NCBI GenBank assembly: GCA_959608885.1
Contig: CAUHSG010000027.1
Location: 1-8,827 of the forward strand
DNA from: an uncultured Coriobacteriia bacterium
GTDB taxonomy: Bacteria > Actinomycetota > Coriobacteriia > Coriobacteriales > QAMH01
DNA: 8,827 nt
Direction: 5' to 3'
Made by a program: the position numbers and the translations under genes. The notes beneath the pieces are model-generated. The model ran no database searches. It had not been told where the DNA came from and saw nothing but the letters and a program-made list of their open reading frames with translations. How positions within the stretch are numbered: position 1 is the first letter of the stretch; every line of letters begins with the position of its first letter. Of the stretch, positions 1-5,909 are shown one piece after another.

Positions 1-1
1 C

Positions 2-118
2 TGCGCCGACTGCGCCCAGGGTGGCGTTTGCACGGGGCATTGCTCCAACAAAAAGACGTGCGCCGCACTTAAGGGCGTGGACAAAATCGCCGAAGACTTG
101 GGCCGCGGGATCAAATAA
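2..118 (+). CDS. C-terminal end of an unrecognised cysteine-rich protein (partial)
   Basis: Reading from base 2, an open frame of 38 codons runs off the left edge and ends in TAA at 116-118. The visible tail has five cysteines spaced C-x2-C-x5-C-x3-C-x5-C in its first 20 residues, followed by a short lysine-rich, helix-like end (KGVDKIAEDLGRGIK). Such spacing could bind a metal or an Fe-S cluster, or form disulphides, but I do not recognise the family and the bulk of the protein lies outside the window. The frame is supported by a strong terminator starting 12 bp after its stop. An overlapping 60-residue frame at 21-203 reads through that terminator, is arginine-rich, and is judged a shadow. 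No function is proposed. Confidence 0.6.
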   Translation, partial: CADCAQGGVCTGHCSNKKTCAALKGVDKIAEDLGRGIK

Positions 119-130
119 GGCCCGGACATC

Positions 131-166
131 AAAGCGCCCCGCGAGCATTCGTTCGCGGGGCGCTTT
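131..166 (+). terminator. Strong intrinsic terminator after the cysteine-rich gene
   Basis: A perfect 14-bp inverted repeat, AAAGCGCCCCGCGA at 131-144 and its complement at 153-166, is separated by an 8-nt loop. The stem is very G/C rich and its outer pairs are A-T, so the 3' arm ends in TTT. The following T-run is short, with only GCGCATTT after it. It begins 12 bp after the stop at 116-118 and suits that gene. The AAA on the left arm means it could also stop transcripts arriving on the minus strand from kdpE. Confidence 0.85.
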
Positions 167-219
167 GCGCATTTGGACGCGAGCGCGGCGAGTTGAAGAG
201 TAATTTTGGGCATCGTTAA

Positions 220-298
220 ATCAGTTGCGGTGAAATGCGGACTGTTTTGGCTGTCAAAGGCCTTATCTACTCCGTATTCCACCGCAACTTTTTGTGGG
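220..298 (+). repeat. 79-bp palindromic repeat, copy 1, next to the kdpE stop
   Basis: This 79-bp block matches 8628-8706 at 77 of 79 positions in the same orientation; the differences are at 237 (G here, A there) and 243 (T here, C there). Its 18-nt arms (224-241 and 271-288) pair at 17 positions, one of them as G-T in this copy, with an A-C mismatch at 233/279 and a 29-nt loop. The right arm is followed by TTTTT and then GTGGG. The block ends 5 bp from the kdpE stop (304-306), so it is the first structure a kdpE transcript meets. In that minus-strand sense there is no clean T-run after the stem, only TGATTT. It could be a dispersed palindromic element, a non-autonomous mobile element or a terminator-like RNA hairpin. 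Short open frames crossing it are not convincing genes. Confidence 0.9.
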
Positions 299-303
299 GT
301 GGG

Positions 304-1008
304 CTAGAGACGCTGCATGCGGTACCCGACGCCCATGTGCGTCTGAATCATCTTGGGGTGAGAGGGGTCTGCCTCGATCTTCTTGCGCAGGGTGCGCATG
401 AACACGCGCAGGCTCGCCAGATCGCTGTCCCAGCTCGTGCCCCATATCTCGCGGGTGATGAAGGTGTGGGTGAGCACCTTGTCGACGTTTTTCGCCAGAA
501 GGACGAGCAATTTGTACTCGGTTGGGGTGAGCGAGAGCTCGCGTCCGTCTTTCGTCGCGTATCCCGCGGCGTAGTCGATATGCAGCGGACCGTTGTCGAA
601 CGTGCTCGCTTCTGTCGACTCGCTCGACGCCATCGAGGAGCGCCTCAAATTCGCACGGACGCGCGCGAGCAACTCATCCACAGAAAAGGGCTTGGTGAGG
701 TAGTCGTCTGCCCCTGCGTCAAGTGCTGCAATCTTGTCGGAATCTTCGGTGCGCGCCGAAATGACGATAATGGGGACTGCCGACCAGCTTCGGATCTTCG
801 TGATGACCTCGATACCGTCAATGTCGGGAAGGCCGAGGTCGAGCATGATGAGGCTGGGGCCGTGCGACACCGCATCCATGATGGCGGCCTGGCCGTCGCA
901 AACCTTGCTCACGACATAGCCGTGGAGGTCAAGCGCGGTCGAAACGAGGTTTTGAACGGTCAGGTCATCTTCGACCAGGAGGATGCGTGGCTTAGCGGCA
1001 TTATTCAT
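304..1008 (-). CDS. kdpE: KdpE, OmpR/PhoB-type response regulator of the potassium operon
   Basis: A 234-residue DNA-binding response regulator, close to the usual size of about 225-230. Residues 1-120 are a receiver domain: acidic pocket E13-D14-D15, phosphoacceptor D57 in MLDLGLPDIDG, switch serine S84 in VISAR, and K106 in LTKPF. Residues about 135-234 form an OmpR-type winged helix: LSLTPTEYKLLVLL, then the recognition-helix region around DLASLRVFMRTLRKKIE, and the wing ending THMGVGYRM. By family knowledge, phosphate from KdpD lets it dimerise and activate kdpFABC. The ATG at 1006-1008 was chosen because the conserved receiver begins at once (KPRILLVEDD) and a GAGGAGA Shine-Dalgarno sequence lies at 1018-1024. 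The frame stays open upstream to 1257, but that part lies inside kdpD and resembles nothing. It overlaps the kdpD end by 8 bp, which suggests translational coupling. Confidence 0.97.
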   Translation of the reverse strand: MNNAAKPRILLVEDDLTVQNLVSTALDLHGYVVSKVCDGQAAIMDAVSHGPSLIMLDLGLPDIDGIEVITKIRSWSAVPIIVISARTEDSDKIAALDAGADDYLTKPFSVDELLARVRANLRRSSMASSESTEASTFDNGPLHIDYAAGYATKDGRELSLTPTEYKLLVLLAKNVDKVLTHTFITREIWGTSWDSDLASLRVFMRTLRKKIEADPSHPKMIQTHMGVGYRMQRL

Positions 1009-3736
1009 GAATCTCGATCTCCTCAGCGGGCAGGGTAAAACGGAAGACGGCCCCATGGGGGTGGTTGTCGCGAACTTCGATGACGCCGCCATGCGCCTCC
1101 ACGATGGAGCGGCAGAGCGACAGCCCAAGGCCGATGCTTCGACGCGAATCCACGGGCCGCGTATTGCTTGAGGTGAAGAAGCGCTCAAAGATATGAGGCT
1201 TGTCGCAGTCTGCCACACCCGGCCCATCGTCTGCGACGTCCACCACGACGGACGCACCCTCGCGACGTGCGCTGATGGTGACAGTCGAGTCCTCGGGCGT
1301 GTATTTGAAGGCGTTCATGATGAGATTCGTAAGCACCTGCATGATGAGATGGACGTCAATGCGTACCAGCAGGATGTCGTCAGTGTGCTCGATGGTGACG
1401 GTACGTCCATGCGATGCTTGGGCGGCATGGCTGAGGGCGGCCTCGATGACCTCGTCGATGAGCTCGGATGTGAAGTTGAGGTGAATGGTGCCGTCCTCGA
1501 CGCGTGTGATGGCGAGGAGGTTCTCCACGGTATCAATAAGCCAGAGGGAGTCATCGTAGATGGCATCGGCAAGATCGCAGCGCTGTTCGAGGCTGAGCCT
1601 CTCGTCGCTCTTCCGAAGGATTGCCGCAGATCCGGATATAGCCGTGAGGGGTGTCCTCAAATCGTGGCCGATGGAGCGCAAAAGGTTGGCGCGCAGCTGC
1701 TCGTTTTTCGCCAAGACCGCAGCCTCTTCGCGCTCTTGCGCCGCTCGGTCACTTTCGAGCGCCAAGGCGCATTCACCTACGATAGATAGGACGATCGAAT
1801 GCTCGAAGGCTTCGGTCTCGCGCCCCTCCAGGGCGATGCCGATGACACCGAATACCTTGTCGCCGGTGCGAACCGCGAGGTAGAGACAGCGCGCCTCAGG
1901 CAGGGTCCGCGTGCTTGCGCCCGCGCGCTTGTTGTTGGTGAAGGTCCAGGTTGCAACGGCGCGCTCGTAGTCGGTGAGCAGCGACGCGGATCGGTTTTCG
2001 GTGCCAGCGGACTCATAGAGCGCCTTGCCGAGCGTGCCGTGTTCGGCGGGGTAGAAGACCACGTCGAGTTTTAGCAGTTTGACGAGTTGGTTCATGGCGA
2101 CGCGGGCGCACTCCTCCGCGCTATGGGCTTGCTGTAAGAGCTGGTTCGTTTCGAGGAGTACGCGCGTTTTGAATGCGTTCTCGGCGGAGGTACGGGCATT
2201 GTCGGCGATGCGCGCAGTTAACTCGCCGGCGACCATAGCGGTAGCGAACATGATGCCGAACGTGACCAGATAGCTTCGGTCGTAGCTGGCGAGCGAAAAC
2301 AGAGGCGTGACGAAGCAGAAGTTGTAAAGCACTACAGAGAGCACGCTCGATACGATCGTGCAGATACGCCCCGTCGTGGTGACGGCGGTCAGCAGGGCCG
2401 TGAGGATATAGAGGGATATGATGCTGGAATCGGCAAATCCCAGATGGCGGAAAGCCGTGCCGATCGCCGTGGCGACAAGAGAGAGGGCCAGCGTGCGAAG
2501 CACGTTTCGGCTGCTGGGCGGCTGCAGAGCGAGCGCATGGCGGCGTCCTTTGGGTCGGGAGGGCGGAGTCGACTGGTCTGGAATGATGTAAATGTCGAGG
2601 TTCGGGGCGAATGCTATGAGCTGTTCTACGAGAGATTTGCGGCCAAAGAGGGCCTGACGGACGCTGCTGTGCTCGCCCGTGCGCCCCATGACGATCTTCG
2701 AAATACCCGACAGGCGCGCGAACTCGGAGATCTGAAACGCGACGTCGTCGCCATAGACGGTTTCCATATGTGCTCCGAGCTGCTCGGCTAGGGCGATATT
2801 GGCTGCAAGCTTGGCGCGCTCATCATCGCTCATGGCTTGCGTGCGCGGGCTTTCTACGAACAGGGCGACGAGCTCGCTGCGAAACGCTTTCGCCATGCGT
2901 GCGGCGGCACGGACGATGCGGGGATTGGTCGGCGCCGGGGAGACACAGACTAAGATACGCTCCTTGGTGTAGTAGTCACGGTTTCCCAGCACGCGTGCGG
3001 CGTCTGTGAGGTGGCCGGTGCGATCGGCGCAGCGGCGCAGCGCGATTTCTCGGAGTGCGGTGAGGTTTTCGACGGTAAAAAAATGCTGTTGCGCTCGGTC
3101 GGCTTGTGCGGGACGGTAGACGAGGCCGGCGCGAAGGCGCTCAAGTAGGTCTTCGGGCTCTATGTCGACGAGCTCGACCTGGTCGGCATCATCGAAGATA
3201 CGGTCGGGGATTCGTTCGCTCACGACAACGCCGGTGATGGATGCAACCATGTCGTTTAGGCTCTCGATATGCTGAACGTTTACGGTCGTATAGACGTCGA
3301 TGCCCGCATGTAGAAGTTCCTCGACGTCTTGATAGCGTTTGTCGTGGCGAGACCCCGGCGCATTCGTATGGGCGAGCTCGTCGACAAGGATGAGCTGAGG
3401 GGCGCGCTCGATAGCCACATCTAGATCGAACTCGCTGAGCGCAATGCCGTTGTGCTCGATGAGTTTACAGGGCACGTTCTCAAGCCCTTGTGCAAGATGG
3501 GCAGTTGCCGGACGTTCGTGCGGCTCGATGTATCCCGCGACGACGTCGACACCTCGCCGCTTGGCGGCGTGGGCGGCTTGAAGCATCGCATAGGTTTTGC
3601 CTGCGCCAGCAGCGTAGCCAAAGAAAATTTTGAGGTGTCCCCGGCTGGTTCGAGCGTCATCGGCGGCCTCGTCTTTCTCAATTGCCTTGAGGATGAGGTC
3701 TGGATTGACGCGAGTGTCCGATGCGTCGCGCTGCAT
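1001..3736 (-). CDS. kdpD: KdpD, potassium/osmotic-stress sensor histidine kinase
   Basis: A 911-residue membrane sensor kinase, near E. coli KdpD (894). Order of parts: an N-terminal KdpD domain with Walker A GYAAGAGKT (40-48), Walker B-like LILVDELAHTN (115-125) and the typical PGSRHDKRYQDVEELL; a USP-like domain (about 260-388); four clustered membrane segments (about 413-431, 437-455, 459-480, 488-507); a GAF-like region (about 525-665); HisKA with phosphoacceptor H691 in SIGHDLRTPL; and an ATPase domain with N808 (LIMNAFKYTP), DDGPG (837-841) and GLGLSLC (869-875). By family knowledge it autophosphorylates when K+ is limiting and passes the phosphate to KdpE. The start at 3736 is chosen for AGAAAGG 7 nt upstream. 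The frame is open back to 3832, with another ATG at 3772, but that extension is unlike the family. It is divergent from kdpFABC. Confidence 0.97.
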   Translation of the reverse strand: MQRDASDTRVNPDLILKAIEKDEAADDARTSRGHLKIFFGYAAGAGKTYAMLQAAHAAKRRGVDVVAGYIEPHERPATAHLAQGLENVPCKLIEHNGIALSEFDLDVAIERAPQLILVDELAHTNAPGSRHDKRYQDVEELLHAGIDVYTTVNVQHIESLNDMVASITGVVVSERIPDRIFDDADQVELVDIEPEDLLERLRAGLVYRPAQADRAQQHFFTVENLTALREIALRRCADRTGHLTDAARVLGNRDYYTKERILVCVSPAPTNPRIVRAAARMAKAFRSELVALFVESPRTQAMSDDERAKLAANIALAEQLGAHMETVYGDDVAFQISEFARLSGISKIVMGRTGEHSSVRQALFGRKSLVEQLIAFAPNLDIYIIPDQSTPPSRPKGRRHALALQPPSSRNVLRTLALSLVATAIGTAFRHLGFADSSIISLYILTALLTAVTTTGRICTIVSSVLSVVLYNFCFVTPLFSLASYDRSYLVTFGIMFATAMVAGELTARIADNARTSAENAFKTRVLLETNQLLQQAHSAEECARVAMNQLVKLLKLDVVFYPAEHGTLGKALYESAGTENRSASLLTDYERAVATWTFTNNKRAGASTRTLPEARCLYLAVRTGDKVFGVIGIALEGRETEAFEHSIVLSIVGECALALESDRAAQEREEAAVLAKNEQLRANLLRSIGHDLRTPLTAISGSAAILRKSDERLSLEQRCDLADAIYDDSLWLIDTVENLLAITRVEDGTIHLNFTSELIDEVIEAALSHAAQASHGRTVTIEHTDDILLVRIDVHLIMQVLTNLIMNAFKYTPEDSTVTISARREGASVVVDVADDGPGVADCDKPHIFERFFTSSNTRPVDSRRSIGLGLSLCRSIVEAHGGVIEVRDNHPHGAVFRFTLPAEEIEIHE

Positions 3737-3743
3737 AGCGTAG

Positions 3744-3750
3744 CCTTTCT
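3744..3750 (-). promoter_or_regulatory. Ribosome binding site that decides the kdpD start
   Basis: On the minus strand AGAAAGG lies 7 nt before the ATG at 3736. The upstream ATG at 3772 and the frame's far end at 3832 have no comparable purine run at the right distance, so the shorter 911-residue KdpD is preferred. Confidence 0.7.
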
Positions 3751-3764
3751 GAAGCGTTGTCCAT

Positions 3765-3801
3765 GCGTGCATACGCGGTGAGGACGCCACTGTATGCTCG
3801 C
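3765..3801 (-). promoter_or_regulatory. Dyad in the presumed kdpD leader (hairpin or operator)
   Basis: GCATAC at 3769-3774 pairs with GTATGC at 3792-3797. After a single T-T mismatch (3768/3798) the stem extends with GCG (3765-3767) and CGC (3799-3801), giving nine pairs around a 17-nt interior. It lies 28 bp upstream of the kdpD ATG. It could be an RNA hairpin in the kdpD leader or a binding site for a dimeric regulator. Its role is unknown. Confidence 0.45.
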
Positions 3802-3808
3802 GAGGTCG

Positions 3809-3814
3809 AGTATA
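3809..3814 (-). promoter_or_regulatory. Candidate -10 element for kdpDE
   Basis: Read on the minus strand, TATACT matches the TATAAT consensus at five of six positions and lies 72 bp upstream of the kdpD ATG. I see no good -35 hexamer at 16-18 bp, so the promoter would be weak or activator-dependent. This is a suggestion only. Confidence 0.3.
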
Positions 3815-3847
3815 GGCGCACTGCAGCCGCAATAGTGCTTTCTACCT

Positions 3848-3865
3848 GCATCTTTACGGCATCTT
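3848..3865 (+). promoter_or_regulatory. Candidate KdpE binding site: 11-bp-spaced direct repeat
   Basis: The heptamer GCATCTT occurs at 3848-3854 and again at 3859-3865, exactly 11 bp apart, each followed by A/T-rich bases (TA and AA). Tandem half-sites about one helical turn apart are the usual target of OmpR/PhoB-type regulators such as KdpE. It lies 115 bp before the kdpF start. If the weak -10 at 3912-3917 is real, the repeat falls at roughly -75 to -58 from the likely start point, near where E. coli KdpE is known to bind its own promoter. Assignment to KdpE is inference. Confidence 0.45.
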
Positions 3866-3870
3866 AAGGT

Positions 3871-3890
3871 CGTGAGCCCCAGCCCTCACG
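3871..3890. repeat. Short inverted repeat in the divergent promoter region
   Basis: CGTGAG at 3871-3876 and CTCACG at 3885-3890 form a 6-bp perfect dyad with an 8-nt loop, directly downstream of the 11-bp direct repeat. It could be an operator or chance in G/C-rich DNA. There is no T-run, so it is not a terminator. Confidence 0.35.
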
Positions 3891-3911
3891 CCTCTTTAAC
3901 ACCTAGAAGCG

Positions 3912-3917
3912 TTTACT
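3912..3917 (+). promoter_or_regulatory. Weak candidate -10 for kdpFABC
   Basis: TTTACT matches TATAAT at four of six positions and lies 62 bp before the kdpF ATG. No recognisable -35 is found 16-18 bp upstream, as is common for promoters that need an OmpR-type activator. Another hexamer, TTAACA at 3896-3901, is only 10 bp away and too close to pair with it. Confidence 0.25.
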
Positions 3918-3924
3918 GTCCCCA

Positions 3925-3959
3925 GACGCTTGCGAGGGCAGGCGTCCGAGACATCGGAC
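3925..3959 (+). promoter_or_regulatory. Two overlapping, mutually exclusive hairpins in the kdpF leader
   Basis: Hairpin A pairs GACGCTTGC (3925-3933) with GCAGGCGTC (3938-3946), nine pairs with one G-U and a GAGG loop. Hairpin B pairs GTCCGA (3944-3949) with TCGGAC (3954-3959), six perfect pairs with a GACA loop. They share 3944-3946 and cannot form fully at once. B ends 8 nt before the AAAGGGG ribosome binding site (3968-3974). This could be a simple leader structure, an mRNA stabiliser or a translational switch. It does not resemble a c-di-AMP (ydaO) riboswitch. Confidence 0.4.
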
Positions 3960-3979
3960 CGCGCGTGAAAGGGGCGGTA

Positions 3980-4066
3980 ATGGACATCCTCATTCCCATT
4001 ATCGGAGTCGTCTGCATTGGACTCCTTATCTATTACATCTACATTCTGATGAGGAGTGATTCGTAA
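3980..4066 (+). CDS. kdpF: KdpF, small membrane subunit of the Kdp ATPase
   Basis: A 28-residue peptide consisting of one hydrophobic helix (residues about 3-23, ILIPIIGVVCIGLLIYYIYIL) with a short polar end, MRSDS. Known KdpF proteins are about 26-30 residues, lie at the head of kdpFABC, and stabilise the complex by packing against KdpA and KdpB in the membrane. The ATG at 3980 has an AAAGGGG Shine-Dalgarno sequence at 3968-3974. A longer in-frame reading from 3872 would run through the promoter region and is rejected. The stop is 3 nt before the kdpA ATG, and the kdpA ribosome binding site lies inside kdpF. The end MRSDS differs from the RPEKF-like end of E. coli KdpF as I recall it. Assignment rests on position, size and hydrophobicity. 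Confidence 0.9.
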   Translation: MDILIPIIGVVCIGLLIYYIYILMRSDS

Positions 4067-4069
4067 ACT

Positions 4070-5893
4070 ATGGACGCTGCGATTCAGTACATCTTGTACT
4101 TTGCCGTGCTCGTCGTCCTGGCCGTTCCGCTCGGTCGGTTCATGGCCCATATCATGGATGGTGAGCATACGTTCCTGTCGCCTGTGATTGCTCCTGTGGA
4201 GCGTGGCGTCTATCGTCTGCTTCGCATCGACGCGGCAGAGCAGATGGGGTGTAGGCGCTATCTGGCAAGCGTGCTGGCCTTTTCGGGGATCGGCCTCGTG
4301 GCTCTTGTGGCACTCCAGGCGCTTCAGTCCTTCTTGCCAGGCAATCCCCAGCACCTGCCGGGTGTGCCATGGGACCTGTCGTTCAATACGGCTGCTTCCT
4401 TCATAACCAACACCAACTGGCAGTCCTACTCCGGTGAGACCACCCTGTCCTACTTCGTGCAGTTCATGGGCCTCACCGTGCAGAACTTCGTTTCCGCTGG
4501 TACCGGTATCGCGGTCATGTTCGCGCTGATCCGCGGCTTCCGTCAGATCAAGGAGCAGGGTCTGGGTTCCTTCTGGGTCGACCTCACCCGCACCGTCCTG
4601 TATGTGCTCATCCCGCTGAACCTCGTGTTCGGCATCTGCCTGGCTGCCGGTGGCGTCATCTCCAACTTCCAGCCGGCTCAGAAGGCTGAGCTCGTAGAGC
4701 CCGTCGCTGTCCAGCCTAATGCAGACGGCGGCTGGAGCGTCATCGACGGCGCCCAGATCGAGGGCGACACGGTCAAGGTCGACGGCAAGGTTGTCGAGGG
4801 CGCGCGCGTGGTCACCGAGCAGTTCCTGCCCCAGGGGCCCGCGGCTCCTCAGGTCGCCATCAAGCAGTCCGGCACCAACGGCGGCGGCTTCTTCGGTGTG
4901 AACTCCGCCCATCCGTATGAGAATCCCAGTGCCTTCACCAACATCATCGAGATGACCAGCCTGCTGCTGATCCCGGCCGCCTGCTGCTTCACCTTCGGTA
5001 TCGGCGTCAAGAACACCAAGCAGGGCAAGGCCATCTTCGCGGCGATGCTTATCCTGCTCGTGGTCTTTACCGGCATCATCGCCGTTAACGAGCATATGGG
5101 TACGCCGCAGCTGGCCGATGGCGGCGCGGTCAACATCGAGATGACCGATGGCCAGGCGGGCGGCAATATGGAGGGCAAGGAGAGCCGCTTTGGCATCGCC
5201 TCCTCTTCCACCTGGTCCGCTTTCACGACGGCTGCTTCCAATGGCTCGGTCAACTCCATGCACGACTCCTACACCCCGCTCGGCGGGTTTGTCCAGATGC
5301 TCCAGATGGCTCTGGGCGAGGTCGTCTTCGGCGGCGTGGGCTGCGGCCTGTACGGCATGATCGGCTTCGCCATCCTCACAGTGTTCATCGCCGGCCTTAT
5401 GGTCGGACGCACGCCTGAGTTCCTGGGCAAGAAGATCGAGCCGGGCGAGATGCGCTGGGCAGTTGTCCTGTGCCTGGCAACTCCGTTTGCCATTCTGGTG
5501 TGCTCGGCCATCGCCTGCATGGTGCCCGGTCTTGCCGACCAGCTCAACAATGGTGGCGCGCACGGCTTCTCCGAGGTGCTGTATGCCTTCACCTCATGCG
5601 GTGGCAACAACGGCTCGGCGTTTGCAGGCATGAACTGCAACAATCCCTGGATCAACGTCATGCTCGGCCTCGAGATGCTGTTTGCCCGCTTCATGCCCAT
5701 CATCGGTACGCTGGCTATCGCCGGCTCGCTGGCCAAGAAGGGTAGGGTCGCCGAGAGCGCCGGTACCCTGTCTACCACCAACGGCATGTTCGTATTCCTG
5801 CTCGTGTTCATCGTTCTGCTGATCGGTGCCCTGAGCTTCTTCCCGGCCCTGGCGCTTGGCCCCGTTGCCGAGTTCTTCCAGATGATTGCGTAA
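4070..5893 (+). CDS. kdpA: KdpA, potassium-binding channel-like subunit
   Basis: A 607-residue multi-spanning membrane protein of the SKT (Trk/Ktr-like) superfamily, the subunit that selects and conducts K+. All four pore-loop regions are visible: NTNWQSYSGE (114-122), GTNGGGFFGVN (268-278), TTAASNGSVNSMHDS (386-400) and TSCGGNNGSAFAG (508-520). Other family blocks include GEVVFGGVGCGLYGM, AGLMVGRTPEFLGKKI and the end SFFPALALGPVAEF. It is about 50 residues longer than E. coli KdpA (557). Most of the excess lies at about 200-250, an extra acidic, Gly/Val-rich stretch before the second pore loop, with a smaller excess at about 343-368. The ATG at 4070 follows kdpF by 3 nt; GAGGAG at 4051-4056 is a slightly distant (13 nt) ribosome binding site. 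kdpB follows after 16 nt. Confidence 0.98.
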   Translation: MDAAIQYILYFAVLVVLAVPLGRFMAHIMDGEHTFLSPVIAPVERGVYRLLRIDAAEQMGCRRYLASVLAFSGIGLVALVALQALQSFLPGNPQHLPGVPWDLSFNTAASFITNTNWQSYSGETTLSYFVQFMGLTVQNFVSAGTGIAVMFALIRGFRQIKEQGLGSFWVDLTRTVLYVLIPLNLVFGICLAAGGVISNFQPAQKAELVEPVAVQPNADGGWSVIDGAQIEGDTVKVDGKVVEGARVVTEQFLPQGPAAPQVAIKQSGTNGGGFFGVNSAHPYENPSAFTNIIEMTSLLLIPAACCFTFGIGVKNTKQGKAIFAAMLILLVVFTGIIAVNEHMGTPQLADGGAVNIEMTDGQAGGNMEGKESRFGIASSSTWSAFTTAASNGSVNSMHDSYTPLGGFVQMLQMALGEVVFGGVGCGLYGMIGFAILTVFIAGLMVGRTPEFLGKKIEPGEMRWAVVLCLATPFAILVCSAIACMVPGLADQLNNGGAHGFSEVLYAFTSCGGNNGSAFAGMNCNNPWINVMLGLEMLFARFMPIIGTLAIAGSLAKKGRVAESAGTLSTTNGMFVFLLVFIVLLIGALSFFPALALGPVAEFFQMIA

Positions 5894-5900
5894 AGGAGGA
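5892..5900 (+). promoter_or_regulatory. Ribosome binding site that decides the kdpB start
   Basis: AAAGGAGGA, a near-perfect Shine-Dalgarno sequence, overlaps the kdpA stop codon and sits 9 nt before ATG 5910. It rules out the longer in-frame TTG start at 5886, which lies upstream of it. It also implies coupled translation of kdpA and kdpB. Confidence 0.85.
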
Positions 5901-5909
5901 CGCAGATTT

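Noticed and set aside
220..298. CRISPR repeat or insertion-sequence end
   Set aside because: Only two copies lie 8.4 kb apart with genes between, with no spacer array, no transposase and no target-site duplication that I can see.
235..1038. 267-residue plus-strand frame opposite kdpE, starting inside repeat copy 1
   Set aside because: KdpE is clearly coded on the other strand. The frame has no ribosome binding site, and its start codon is lost in repeat copy 2 (ATA).
1009..1257. 83-residue N-terminal extension of KdpE
   Set aside because: It lies wholly within kdpD, is unlike receiver domains, and the ATG at 1008 has a good Shine-Dalgarno sequence directly before the conserved receiver start.
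3860..3979. c-di-AMP (ydaO) riboswitch upstream of kdpF
   Set aside because: The leader is short and shows none of the conserved ydaO sequence blocks; only two simple hairpins are visible.
3896..5563. 555-residue minus-strand open frame opposite kdpA and kdpF
   Set aside because: Antisense shadow of kdpA with composition typical of such shadows. It also crosses the divergent promoter region.
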